Origin: Dicyema japonicum | Taxonomy: Eukaryota > Dicyemida > Rhombozoa > Dicyemidae | Direction of reading: 5' to 3' | NCBI GenBank assembly: GCA_011109175.1 | Contig: RDEW01000001.1 | Coordinates: 170,182-234,181 of the forward strand | DNA length: 64,000 bases | Shown: one piece after another, positions 46,652-58,744 of the stretch | How the letters are laid out: each line of letters begins with the position of its first letter | Numbering within the stretch: position 1 is the stretch's first letter | Program-made: the position numbers and the translations under genes | Notes under the pieces: generated by a model | Databases searched by the model: none | What the model was told of the DNA's origin: nothing | What the model saw: the letters and a program-made list of their open reading frames with translations, nothing else

Positions 46652-49600
46652 GTCAGCTTACATGAGTAAGTATTACCTAGACACAAGAAAAAACCTTGCA
46701 GTTTGAACCGATTAATCCGGGATTCCAAGACCAACCAGAAAAATGAGAACTTGAATCACTTAATTTAGAGATGACTCTTATCTTCTTTCTTGTGATTTCT
46801 GGTTAATAAATTAAATCAGCTTCAATGCCGAAAAAAAATAATTTTAACGAAACAACGAGTCACAAGTAATTAATTAATTAGCTAATCTCCTCTTCTTGGG
46901 GCCAACGTCAATTGTCAGTATAGGTGTGTTTTCGTTGTCGCACAACCCACATTCCGAGACTCCCCTAGGTCGACATTCCTTATCAGCTTCCTCCTCATCA
47001 GGTATCGATACTCCATGTCTATCTTCAGCTTGCATGCTCTCCAACGTCTTTCTCAATACTAACGTTTGGATGTACGCTTTCACCCTTTCCTCCAGTTTGA
47101 GGGCATCCAGATGGCCCTTGAAGAATCTCGAAACAATCCCATCCCAGGTAATGACTACAGGGATTATTTTTACCTTTGCGCGATGAATACATCCGAGTTC
47201 GTTCGCCAGTAAGTCATACTTATGGAACTTTTCCACCTCGACTTGCTTGAGGCAGTTTTGGGACGTGATCCCAATTTCAACGAGAGTAATCGTATTACGC
47301 ACCTTATCATGAACGAAAATATCGGGTTTGTTATTCTGTACAGCCGTATCTGTACTAATCGTTGTGTCTACACGAATCTCCACAAATTCATTTGAGACAA
47401 CAGATTGGACTGAGTGGGTCTTCAGTTTCTTAGTTTTTCTTATTCCATATTGACGGCAGAGGTGTAAGTGAATACATCTGACCACCTCGTTATGCCGCCT
47501 GAGATACGAGCTATTCAGCATTCTCCCACATCTAGTTGCAAGGTGATCAACGGTCTTCTTTCCTGAGTTACAATGTTTGCACTTGGCTTCTCCATTATCA
47601 AAAAACATGTTACGATCCTGAAGCAGACACAGCCTTCCTTCGGTTACAGGAGAATGATTTCCATGAACTAACCACCCTGAGGATTCAGCAATATTCACTT
47701 CGGTATCTTTCAGACACTCAAATAGAATAGAGTGCAGCGGTTTCTCTTCAATTTTTCCCAGTAGATATTCATGTTGTATTTCCATCAATTTCAACATTGT
47801 CAAATCCTTCACATTTTCAATGTTGTACTTTCTTGAATGAATTTTACGATAGTGGCCATGTGTATTTTCTTTGAATTAATGACCCGTAGAATTCCCGCTC
47901 TTCTTAGGCAGTAATTTGCCTTATGTTCCAAATCACTATAAAATTGGAGGAGCATTCTTTCTGCTTTGTTACTGACTGACTCGAGGCCTCTTCCAAATTT
48001 ATTTCTTGGTAGATAAAGTCTTTCTTTGTTTGCCGGTTGCAAGTGGATATGACTGTCCATAAGAATTCTGCGAATATTTTTATCAATCTGTTCAAACTCT
48101 CCAGGTTCGATATCAATCAATCCAATGTAATAGTTGTAAAGGGAGATTGCATACTCATTCATAGCTTTAAACAGGTTCACTGAGTTTAAATCCGTCTTCG
48201 TCAAATTTTTGATCCGCTTAGATACTTCTCCATAGATTTTATTTAAGAACATTGCTGTTCTTATCTTCAAGAACTCCCAAATATCGGTATCCATCCAATC
48301 CATCAAGGAAACGAGCTTTCCCAGACAAGGACTTGACATTTGTTGCAGATTTGTCAAAGTTCCTCTCCAACCCGGCTGCATCAAAAAACGAATCAACTTC
48401 TTCCATCATCATAACCATTGAATCACTTTTGTGAGAAAACAACTTTATATCGTCCATAAACAGAAGGTGATTAGTGGCATATGTTGGCTCTCCATTTCCC
48501 GGGCTTCCCATAGTTACTTTAGGAAATTTTCCATTCAATATTCGGCTAAGGGGGTCCATTAACAAAGCAAAGATCTGTGGCGAAAGAGAGTCCCCCTGTA
48601 GAATTCCTCTTCTTATTCTAATCTCCCCCAACACTTTTCCTTCCAAATTCAGTCGTATCTTCCATTTCCCAACAAGTTTCGTGATAAAACTCACAATCCA
48701 GAAAGGCAGGCCAGAATTCTGGAGCACTTCGCCCAAAAACTCGTGGTAAACGGAATCAAATGCTTTTTTAACATCGATCCATGTAGAACATAAGTTACTT
48801 CCATTTCTCTGATTTAAACATTGGTTCACCAAAGCTTGTTCTTTGGCTCCTTGACACATCCTCCGAGTTCCCAATTGATTATCACTTAAGAGATCGTACG
48901 ATTCAATATATTCAGATAATTTCTTGTTCACACACTTTGTCAACAGTTTATAGAGATTAGGCATACAAGTAATTGGTCTTAACTCCTTGGGTGAATTACA
49001 TACGTCCACTTTTGGTATAAGATGTGTTATCCCCGTGTAGAACCAATCACCAGGCGTATATTCATCATTTATGATCTTCTGAATCTCCTCGCAAAGATGT
49101 TCATGAATCGAAGTAAAACTTTTGATAAAGAAGTTATAAACTCCGTCGCACCCAGACGCTTTCCAATTAGGGAGCATCTTGATAGTATCGACGATCGCTT
49201 CCTTTGTAAAATCGGCATAAGAATTTTCAGATCCAGTCACTCTCTTGTTCAACAAGAATTTGCTCTCCTTTCGATCACTCTCATTCCAAATGGTTGTCCA
49301 AAAAGGTAGACATTCCCCTTCATCGAAATTCAGCACTCCCTTCTTATTATCTCCACTAATATTTCTGTAGAACCGCCTTCTATTCAACTCGAAGCACCAA
49401 TTGGCTCTTCTAAATCCCTTTCTTGATTCATAAATTCTCAATTTCTTCTCAATTATCTTGATTTAATCACGGACATAGGAAGCAATTCTCTCAAATTCTC
49501 CCCTCTTCGATTTCTTAAATCCATATGAACATAGAGTATTGCGCACTTCTTCATCAAATTGCTTCTTCCCGTTCATTTCACTAGCCATTTGAATTTGCTC

Positions 49601-50326
49601 AAGTTGTTTCCTAAGTTTAGTGATTTTTCCTTTCATGGACTCTTCCCAATTACTTTTAGTGCTATTCCTCCTGGTAAGACTTTCATAGGTGCACTGCCCA
49701 GCATATATGATATCTGTGATATCATTGATATCCAAATTAGGCAAGGAATCTATATATTCCTTGATTGCCGCATTAATTCCATTCAAAATATCCTTTTTTA
49801 TCAATTGTCTGGGAATCTTCCTAGTAGGCATGCGAAGGTTCCTTCCCGTTGTGAATACTTTCCCAATTTGGCAACAAAACTCTTCAAAGCATTTTCTAAA
49901 ATTCGAAATTTCTACCTTCTGTATTTCCCCAACTGGAAGACCACAGAGTGATTCACTCGAATTTGAAAAGAGCAAGCTCTTGAAATTGGTAACGGATTTC
50001 GATGTCCCGAATCTTTGGTTAAAAGCATTCGTAATCAGAGGCCAACCACCACGGGGCATTCTCTTAAATCTGGATTTTGTAGCTTCAACTACTTCCACAG
50101 CCCATTGTCTCTTGTCCACAGTGTGAACTTTGTCGACTACGCATTGCAGTGAGAGAAGATGTTCTTTAAGATCAGTATTGACAACTTTTTGGGTCTTGGA
50201 CAAGTCTTCGACCACATTCTCTACGTTTCTTTTGTTTTTTCTTTTAGTAACTTTCGTAGATAGGTCGATTGAAACATCTTTTCTTCTTTTCTTACAAGAA
50301 ACAGCCATGCCCACAACAACAAAAAA
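46652..50326 (-). mobile_element. R4/R2-like non-LTR retrotransposon with bounding direct repeats
   Basis: Minus-strand order: N-terminal ORF (50344-49466) with basic KKRRKD and TKRKNKR tracts and a Myb-like stretch (SRFKRMPRGGWPLITNAFNQRFG). Next is DINDITDIIYAGQCTYESLT (also in the 28 kb element), then a stop/frame break at about 49460. RT follows (49441-48239): RRRFYRNI, KASGCDGVYNFFIKS, LRPITCMPNLYKLLTK, WIDVKKAFDSVYHEFL, RGILQGDSLSPQIF, LLFMDDIKLFS (FMDD). After breaks near 48280 and 47810 come a zinc knuckle CKHC...HLATRC and the nuclease block KPDIFVHDKVRNTITLVEIGIT. Three or four frame defects. It inserted into an older YLDD relic. Confidence 0.88.
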
Positions 50327-50360
50327 TTCAAATCTTTTAAACATCCACTCGCTAAGACCA
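50327..50360 (+). repeat. 34-bp direct repeat, right copy (target-site duplication)
   Basis: Partner of 46618-46651, base-for-base the same. The element's first ATG (50344 on the minus strand) lies inside this repeat, so the first residues of its N-terminal ORF may be read from target DNA. Confidence 0.85.
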
Positions 50361-50429
50361 GAATTTGTGAACTAAAATTATTACATTATCGTTTTCGATA
50401 AGAAGAGAGGCTGAGTGCGTTCGATTGCG

Positions 50430-51300
50430 GTCTTGTTCGTCTTTAGGATGCTGACTCCAAGATTAACTAAAAAGCGTATTTTCAATGTCCACTTTGATGA
50501 AGCTTATGGAAACGGGCTTTACTACTGTAAAATTTGATGGTCTTGGAATTCATAGCTTTGCAGATGATCCTCCCCAATGGGTTCCAATACATCGGTCAAG
50601 AGACTTTTACACTCCCTTTCGAATTATCGATCTATTTGGATGTTGGCCACGTACGGGAAATTTTGAACCATCTTCATTCGTTCCTTCATCCCAATACTCT
50701 CAGCGTAGTCTGTATATGTTGTTTGCCGAATGTTATTCGAAAATCTTTTAAACTTATCGAATCAGCACCGCCGTTGTCTGGAGTTCATTCGGAGAATGGG
50801 ATCTGGAACGTTTCTTGGGGATGATTCAATTAGAATTGGAGTCTCTTTACGCCTTAGATTCAAAACTTGTCCGACATTCGCGTCGAAGATCTCCCAAACA
50901 CAAGGCCCTAAAATAAGTTGTCAGACAGACTATGGATGCAGCTTGTTATCTGTCTCTGCTTGAACCTGTTTATGCAGGAATTATGGAGAACGACTAGATG
51001 AGATGTCCATTTTTCCGTCTGAAAACGAGAATCCTCGCGTCTGGGACGTCACGTGCATCTTTGTCACTAACGGCATACACAAGAGAGAATTCAAATCCTG
51101 TATGGCACCTATGAAAGCCGAAATCTTGATTAAGAAGAAATATGCTGACTTATCCAATGGAATTGTATTTACTTCTGAGACTACCGGTGTCATGGTACCT
51201 TCAACAATGGAATTTCTGAATCGACTTGGAGGGCCAGATTTCCTTGCGAACTTCGCGAACACATCAGGCTTTTCGAGCGAGCTTCAATCCATATTTTGAG
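50430..51300 (+). pseudogene. YLDD-type retroelement, C-terminal half
   Basis: RIFNVHFDEAYGNG near 50470 (compare LLNIHFDVPS), HRRCLEFIRRMGSGTFLGDD-SIRIGVSLRLRFKTC near 50770-50870, and WDVTCIFVTNGIHKREFKSC at 51040 with KKYADL, FTSETTGVM and FLNRLGG up to 51299. These correspond in order to the 25.8-26.8 kb part of the element at 24.9 kb (LLVWDCT, KKYGEI, VAIETSG). Diverged, frames broken. Confidence 0.75.
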
Positions 51301-51949
51301 AAAGAATAGCCTTACGGTTCGGGTAATATGAGGAATGAGCAAATTATTAAAAGAACAGATTGGAAGACGTCGAACTTGCCTTTTCTCAGCGTTAATAAAC
51401 TGATCTTCTTGTATAACTTGTAGACCTGTTAGATTTTAAGTATAGACTCGACTAATTTCATAAAAGACACTTAAGGTAACTTTCTCAGACTCCGTCGACT
51501 GTCGAAACTACCGAGACTACTACAGTTGTTGTGATACTTTATCAGATCTCTTTAATAGCAAATTTAAAAATCGTTCCTGCCACAGGATTCGAAGGCGATT
51601 ACTGAAAAAGCATCCCGCGCCCCCTCAGAAGAAAATAAATAACGATCCGTCAATAAATTTTTAGAGCTCTCCTTTTCCTCACACACGCTCACAAATACTT
51701 TTCACGCAAATGTAAGCCCAACAAGAGAGCCAAACCTGTCAGATTACCAAAGCAGATGACATGAGTTAAACTCCACTAGCCCCATTAATCGGAACTGATT
51801 TTTTCCTCTGAACAATTAGTCTGCCAAATGTCTGTCCTTAAATGGAACTTAATGCAAGGCACGAAAAAAATCGAAAATTTTAATAGTCAATTTTGACATT
51901 TTTATGAAATTTAGATGTCACTTGAACAGAGTGGAAACTAAAACTGAAT
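51301..51949. other. No recognised gene
   Basis: No motif or splice-supported exon. Confidence 0.4.
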
Positions 51950-52440
51950 TTTGTCCATGAACTTCTTGGAAACTAAAATTCATTCATACCCAGCCATAGC
52001 CGATCATATGGTTGTATGTATTGGGTATGGAGTGAACTTATCGTTGAGTGGAAACACCATTTGTAGTATCCAAGAAGTTTTTTTTGCAGTTAAGTTTTTC
52101 TTGGGAGGAGGATATGCAGTATGTTTACTGAATGTCATGAGGGGGTCGTACGTGTAACTTGGTATAGTTTTGGAGTGGATTAAATCTCAATTAAAAGTTG
52201 AGAGATGCAGAGTTTGTTAGTCCTTTATTTTCAGTAAAAATTAGTCTGCAAGACTTTTCATGGCTTGTGTACAATAGGTGCTCAGGTTGTCCATTGAACC
52301 TTTTAAGCGGGAACGCCCAGTATGAACACATTGGTCTCTTGCTGCGACTATTATAACGTCAGCATAAGCGAGAACCAGAGATTGTGGCTGGCATATTGAT
52401 GCTGAGGTTTGCACTGTAGGCAGTTAATCCAACTACAATA
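51950..52440 (-). pseudogene. CR1-like RT fragment (53 kb family)
   Basis: The minus strand reads SLVLAYADVIIVAARDQCV (YADD turned to YADV), then ENKGLTNSASL and YTYDPLMTFSKHT, matching LVLTYADD, NRRLTNSAL and VTYDPLLTFNKHI of the 54.7-55.0 kb region. Decayed. Confidence 0.7.
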
Positions 52441-53379
52441 TCCATTTTATCTACATGTTTTATTTTTCAAATTCTTTTTCACTATTTTCTGAATCTTCTA
52501 GGAATTTCTATTTTCAATAAATGTTTCATTTTCGTGTATTTTTTTAAAAATCCTCAACTTCGAAAAAATCAAAAATGTCAGTTCTTCTTATTGTTGTATC
52601 ATTAATATAAATTTCAAGAATTTCGTTATTGGAGTTATTTAAAACTCAAAAAATCCTAATAGTCTCTTCAGATATGTCTTCCCAAGCCATTTTTGTAAAA
52701 AAGACCGTATCCTTTAAATTCAATTTTCTGTAGGAAGTGAACCGAAATATTTTAGTTTCCATTAATTTCGTCAAAAGATTGCGTATGGTAAATTTACTCT
52801 TAAAGATTTTATGATGCCAATTATTTTTATTTTATGTATCCTGAAAACATCAGTAGAACTTCTACTTAGTCAGATGATGAAGAACAGATAGGCGGCCGTC
52901 CAGGAAGGACAATCTTCTTTGATTGGGGAGTATCTGGTCCTTTTTATTTGTGAAATTAATTCACAATTAACGCCACTAAAAAACCACATGGCGCGCGCAT
53001 ATTTTTTATTTATTTAACCCAAGACCACGGTAAAACAGAACTAATTATCACGTGATCCCGATTAGAATGCATCGCCCGTGGGCGAGAATGTCACCAGGAG
53101 GATGGGGTCTATCGGTCCTTTTTCGGTGGGCACTAGGTAGCCCCATGAGCGTTTCCAAATCCTTTTGAATTGGTAGACCACATAACGCCACGCGAAATTA
53201 ATACTATTTATTTATTTAATAAAATTAATATCCGCATATTGATTTTATTAATATTATTATATATTGATTTTATTAATATTTTTGACAAAGTTAATAATTA
53301 TTTTAGCAAACTTGTTAATCTTTCTAACAAAGTTATTAAATAAATCTGAAAACCTGAGGATAAGATTTAACGTCATGTG
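52441..53379. other. No recognised gene
   Basis: AT-rich, with two GC-richer blocks (52890-52995 and 53050-53200) that both include GGTCCTTTTT and AACGCCAC and resemble 24.75-24.9 kb. They may be termini of an undefined repeat. Confidence 0.35.
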
Positions 53380-55400
53380 GTTCGCCGTTTTTGGTGACGA
53401 AAACTGTGGAATATACTTCACAGACAAAAGAACCATCCTCTACGTCTAATCCAAGAGGAATGTCCTTTTTGGACGGTCTCCCCACTGACCTCTCTCTTGC
53501 CTTGATGGAAGCCCACCTAATGCTTTCCGGCGATGTGAACCCCAATCCTGGACTTCAAAAACCCATTATTTTGATTCAACTAAACATAAATGGAGTGAAA
53601 GAGAAGATCCTCGAACTCAGAAACCTTTTAAAAAGGTATAATACTGACATTTGCCTACTCCTAGAAACAAGACTGACTCCTATACTATTTTAATAGAGTG
53701 GTACGCGAGGGAATGAAAATTTGTATTAAAAGAAGGCCACTGACCTCAAGAAAGACGTCTTCCCCCAGAGCTGATCCACTCATAAAAGAAAGAAATTATT
53801 TAAAAAGCCTCCAAAAACAATCCTGTGAACAAGATTGAGAATTCGTACATTAGAAAGAGAGATCAAGGACAATAGAAGAAACAAGAGAAAGTTTGGAAAA
53901 ACCTCATATCAAAATTAAACAAGCAGAACTCTTTTACAAAAATGTGGAAAACACATAGAAACTTTAGTAACGCTGACAACCCGGCCACATGTGATGATAT
54001 GGAAAACAAGATTTTCCTAAACAAACTTATAAAGTACTACTCCAACACGAGTTTCATCCCACACAAGAAATTCGAAGGTCCATACATCCTAGCCCTCAAA
54101 CCTAGAAGAGCCACCTCCCCGATTATCCTCTCTGTGGAGAACGTACAGAATATGGTCAAAAGTCCACTTATTCTTGTGATCCGGACGGAATCCCTGCAAT
54201 AGTTCTGAAAAACATAGGCCCCTATGCTATCATGGCCCTCACAAAAAATTTCAACTTTTCAATCAACGAAAATTGTATTCCTTCCATATAAAAGCTATCA
54301 AACATACGACCAATTTTGAAACTCGGACATAAGACCAATTCTAAAACCTTCCGGATGTACCTTCTCAACACGGATTCAGAAAAGGACACTCCACAGAAAC
54401 GCATCTTACATGCCTTACAAATTTCATCAAGGATAGCCTAAAACGCAAAGCTCAACAGAACTCTTTGTTATGCTCCATCGATATAGAAAAGGCTTTTGAT
54501 ACTGTCCCAAGAAAGCTTTTGACAAGGAAGATCTTTACGTCAAAAATTCCAAACAACCTGAAAATCTGGATCGCAAATTTCCTAAATGGAAGAAGAGGAA
54601 GAGTAACTGCTGGAAAAACTAGATCAGTTACCAAGTTCCTTCCAAATGGGGTTCCTCAAAGATCTCCACTTTCACCACACCTATTCAACCTATTCTTGAA
54701 TGATATGCCCTCCCATACTAGTGACGATACTCTGGTTTTGACATATGCGGATGATTTTTGTCGCAGTCAAAGACCAGTGCGTTAATACTGCTGTTTACCT
54801 GATACAAGCTTCATTGGACGATCTGAACTGTTGGCTCGTTAAGAACATTTTACATACAAGTCCCGAAAAGTCTTATACAACAATTTTCACAACAAACAGA
54901 AGATTGACAAACTCCGCTCTATGTGTAACCATAAATAAAAACTCAATCCCCACGGCCAACTCGGTCAAGATACTGGCGTAACATACGACCCACTCTTGAC
55001 CTTCAACAAACACATCGACAACGTCATCTCTTCGGCACAACGAAAGCTAAATTTTGTTAAAACACTCCTTGGACCATATAAGGGTGTTTCAACTCAAATT
55101 TGGACTCTACGTGCAGTATATTCAACCGTCTCTAACTTACGGGTTTGCTGTATGGGGAACCAACCTATCAAACAGGAATATAGAAAAGATCAATACCTTC
55201 CAAAAAATGGCCAGTAAGGCTTTGCAAAGGTTCTAAACCCTACATCTTTTAAAGAATTATTGAAGAAACTCGGAGCCTTACTACCCTCCAAAAAAGTTAG
55301 AAACCCCCGCCCAATCCGGAAATGCGTTGGAACCCGGGAAGAACACCGAGCAAGAAAAAGATGGCTACTCGAGACGGCTGGAATCACCCGACGGCTATGT
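53380..55400 (+). pseudogene. CR1-like retrotransposon with 2A-like leader
   Basis: ORF at 53391-53693: LSLALMEAHLMLSGDVNPNP then GL, where the GDVxxNPG element resembles 2A ribosome-skipping peptides. It is followed by the start of an endonuclease (IILIQLNINGVKEKILELRN, CLLLETR). The endonuclease is mostly deleted. RT follows with RKGHSTETHLTCLTNFI, LCSIDIEKAFDTVPRKLLTRK, GVPQRSPLSPHLFNLFLNDM, LVLTYADDF (catalytic), VTYDPLLTFNKHID and HRARKRWLLETAG. Frames change at about 54.2, 54.77, 54.98 and 55.1 kb. Related scraps: 33.55, 37.5, 45.7 and 51.95 kb. Confidence 0.85.
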
Positions 55401-55577
55401 AATTATTTTATTTGTCGGTGATTTTTGGTTATTAATAATAATAATATCCCTGGCAGTAGTCAGAGGTAACAGCCACTCGATCATATCCGCTGGACTTTAG
55501 AACGATTTTATTGTTATAAATAAACTATTTATATTTAAAAAAAAAATAATAATAATAATTAAAAAATATTAATTATT

Positions 55578-56574
55578 GTCGTATGTGATAGCGTCCGGGC
55601 TGTTGATACTGTCCGGGTTGATAAGACAAATTTATCACTTGAAAACATTAACAACCACAAAGTTTTGCTTCGAAAGATCTGTCCCTTGTTCCCTCAAAAA
55701 ACAAAAAAATTTATTTTGAGTCAATAAAGCGATTAAGCAAGAAAAGGGTCGAAAATAGAAGAGGTCGAAGGATCGGTCCCTTGTTCACTCAAAAAACAAA
55801 AAAATTTATTTTGAGTCAATAAAGCGATTAAGCAAGAAAAGGGTCGAAAATAGAAGAGGTCGAAGGATCGGTCCCTTGTTCACTCAAAAAACAAAAAATT
55901 TTATTTTGAGTCAATAAAGCGATTAGCGTGAAAATAGTTTTTTGAATGTTATATAATATTTTTTAATATTTTTAATTTCTTTTTAAAAATTTAAAAATTT
56001 TATTTTGAGTCAATAAAGCGATTAAGCAAGAAAAGGGTTATATCTTATCGAAAACCTTTGAATCATCGATATTTGAGTTATTTGTAATTTTTATCACATA
56101 TTTTAATCCTTTCTTTTATATTTTAAATTTTATTCTTAATTTGAATTACTTAATTCAACCTTATCAGTTTAATGTTATAAGATATAAATATCTCAATAAT
56201 ATGGCATTACCTAAATATTTTCGGATTTGCTATATCTCGGTTTTTTCCTTATATCTCGTTTTTTTCCATCTTGGCTTTCCTCTTTAGTTAATGGCTCTTA
56301 TTTTGTTTAGTTAGTTGGGGTTTTGCGAATAAATTATGTTATCTATCTATCGGATTTGCTATATCTCGGTTTTTGCCTTATATCTCTGTTTTTTCCTTGG
56401 GGATTTAACATCTCTACTTTACTCCGGGATTTTACTTTTCTATTTTCCTTGGGGAACTTATCTCTATTTTGTTTCTCTTGAGACAAAGTTTATTGGTTGT
56501 TAATGTTTTCAAGTGATAAATTTGTCTCTTCAACCCGGACAGTATCAACGCCCCGGGTTCTTATGACATACGAC
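55578..56574 (-). mobile_element. Inverted-repeat element with minisatellite, copy 2
   Basis: The ends GTCGTATGTGATAGCGTCC (left) and TTATGACATACGAC (right) are the terminal inverted repeats seen at 8169 and 9394. The interior runs in the opposite direction to copy 1. Three to four ~95-bp units (AGTCAATAAAGCGATTAAGC, GGTCGAAGGATCGGTCCCTT) lie at 55700-56040. The unique half carries a short retroelement insertion at about 56268-56345. No coding capacity. Confidence 0.82.
56268..56345 (+). mobile_element. Jockey-like 3' UTR scrap inserted in the inverted-repeat element
   Basis: CTTGGCTTTCCTCTTTAGTT to GCGAATAAATTATGTTATCT matches 19592-19670, the extreme 3' end of the Jockey-like element. On both sides stands a ~45-bp repeat (CGGATTTGCTATATCTCGG... 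and CCTTATATCTC...), so this looks like a strongly 5'-truncated insertion with a long target duplication. Confidence 0.8.
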
Positions 56575-56773
56575 AATTATTAATTGTCATAGAAACATGA
56601 AACAATTTTATGTTGCATAGTAAATAAAAGTTCAAGATTCTTCATGCTTTGTGGTACTGATATTTTATCATTTTTATTGAATTTCCCATATTTTTGTAGA
56701 ACCAATCGACTTTAGGCAAACCTCCTCTCACCCAACGGGATACATCCAGTTGATTTGCGCCTTGTTTCAATGC

Positions 56774-57810
56774 ATGGATCAAATCACATCTTCAAGAAAT
56801 ACCACGTTTTTTAACACTGTGATCCCCTCCGCGACAAATGTAATGGCGGATATAATAAAATACAACCATCTTAGGAAAAATGATTATATTTTATTGTTTT
56901 TTCCAATTATTTGGATTATAATCAGAATTAGGATGATTTATTATCTCAAGGTTGGTCCCCTAATCATTTAGTCGTTTCTGATTCGACAGTTTCCGTTGAT
57001 AACACCAATTGCCGCCGGAAGAATTGCCCAGAACATCGTCCAGTCAACTGCTTACCTGGTCCTTTTCATTTGCTCCTCCTACAGCGTCCTTGTGCTCCGC
57101 CGTTACTACTTTACTAACCCAGTTATGTGTTTAAAGGGTCTATTCACTGATCACGGTAGAATATAGCATCAATGACGTCATTCCCGGTGATATCTACCTC
57201 AATTACGTCGTCCAGCTGTCCGTTAGCATATGGGGAGGTTACATGACGTTGTATGTGGACGATAGGAGGTCCGACTTTCACCTTCTTGTACTCCACCACA
57301 TTGTGACGATTTTCCTTTTGGGTTTATCGTATACTATAGGGTATTTGAGGGGGTTTATACAGGTTTTACCGCATCGGAGTACTCGTCATTTTCCTCCACG
57401 ACTTCATGGACGTCATCTTGGGCCTTGCAAAGGTTTTCCTGTACTTGAGTGAGTTCTACTATAAAAGAGCTTTTGTTTTTGCTGCTCAAATCATGTTTTT
57501 TATGTTCAGTGTCTTATGGTTATTCTCCAGTTTCATGTTAGGTTTATTTTTCGTCTTTACTGGTACCCCATGAAGGTCCTTTACGCCGTTTCCATGGCTG
57601 CAGCAGTGTTCCCGTCTTTTACATTGTCATCTTATTCAGTTTTTAATGGACTTTTGATGATGCTTTACTTTACTCACATTATTTGGTTTGCGGTAACTCG
57701 ATTCCTGAGTTTAGATGATTGTCAAAGCCATCATTAGACAAGTTGGTGGTTCTATTGAGGACTTGCGCGAATCAGATATTGTGGAGGATCGGAAAAATAA
57801 ACGGGAATAA
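56774..57810 (+). CDS. Ceramide synthase (Lag1/TLC domain)
   Basis: Six exons (56774-56950, 56972-57137, 57160-57340, 57363-57518, 57542-57692, 57715-57810) join to 308 aa. The five introns are 21, 22, 22, 23 and 22 nt. The Lag1/TLC motif is clear: DDRRSDFHLLVLHHIVTIFL (residues 148-167; HH at 160-161), then HDFMDVILGLAK (187-198). Further support: YFTNPVMC and VVQLSVSIWGGYMTLY before it, RLYWYPMKVLYAV and THIIWF after it, and an acidic end DLRESDIVED like the phosphorylated tail of animal ceramide synthases. These ER membrane enzymes N-acylate sphingoid bases with acyl-CoA. The usual Glu of HDxxDxxLExxK is Gly195 here, which is odd. No homeodomain. The frame stays open about 90 nt upstream without another ATG, so 56774 is the chosen start. 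Confidence 0.93.
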
Positions 57811-58744
57811 CTATTTTGCTAATTTTTCATAAACGTGGGGTGTTTAGTGTTTGCATTTGATGTTGATTACTGAAGATGAGGTGACTCCACTCGTCTCGAC
57901 AACAATGAGCTGAACATGGAATTCTTGTGGAGAGACTGTCGTATTTTTTTTATTTTGAAAGTATTATATTTCGCGAGGATTGGCTTTCCATGTTTGATTA
58001 TCAAACTTTAACAATGTTTGTTGCTGACTCAACTATAAAATGTTGGCCAGAGCATACTGGTTTACTTAATTTAGCAGTCATGTATGATCATTATTAGTCG
58101 ATTCATACGTTTAAGCTTTATACTTTACATTTTATCCAGCAAGAGTCACTTCCATGTCTGGGAAATCAATTTTGTAGATGGTTTCTCCTTTCCAACCTTA
58201 CTATGACAGTCACTCACTCAGTGTAGTTCTCAGCAATAACTGAATCCCTTGAAGAAAAAATTAAGCAACATTAAAGGGATAGTTCGTTTTCAGGCCCGTC
58301 TCAGCCGAAACCTCGATGATTCTTGGATACAAGTCGCCTTCTTTCCTATGATAGCCGAGAAGATGAATGGCTGATTGAGCGCATTTCCATGCGAATTGTA
58401 AGAGGGAATATGCTACCAATCACGAGAACTGCATACTAATTTATAACACTTTGACGTTTAATGAAATTACTACTGCACTGAGCAAACACAAACATTATCT
58501 AAAAACTTATAAATTTCAAATTCAATAATTACATCACAAATTATGAAGATTACATAACTTTACTATAAAATACAATACGCTGATAAATTCCCGATGGCTT
58601 CAAGCAATCAGAGAAATCAATCTAAAAGAAACAACCAACTTTATAGATTACCATGCATGCCTCTACCCCACGGTTGCTCTGTTAAGGTAACAAAGATATA
58701 AGTCGGATCAATACTGAAATCCCAAATTTGCAGTTTTTCCATTA
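57811..58744. other. Intergenic between ceramide synthase and orphan X
   Basis: Short coding-like pieces (near 58290: RFQARLSRNLDDSWIQVAFF; and 58593: MASSNQRNQSKRNNQLYRLP) could be exons, but I could not join them to a frame. Otherwise AT-rich. Confidence 0.4.

Noticed and set aside
46432-46665. A 77-codon host gene
   Set aside because: It ends in the target duplication of the R4-like insertion and is probably part of the older relic continued at 50.4 kb.
57138-57159. Frameshift mutations making the ceramide synthase a pseudogene
   Set aside because: All five breaks coincide with GT..AG segments of 21-23 nt whose removal restores conserved motifs; random frameshifts would not do so.
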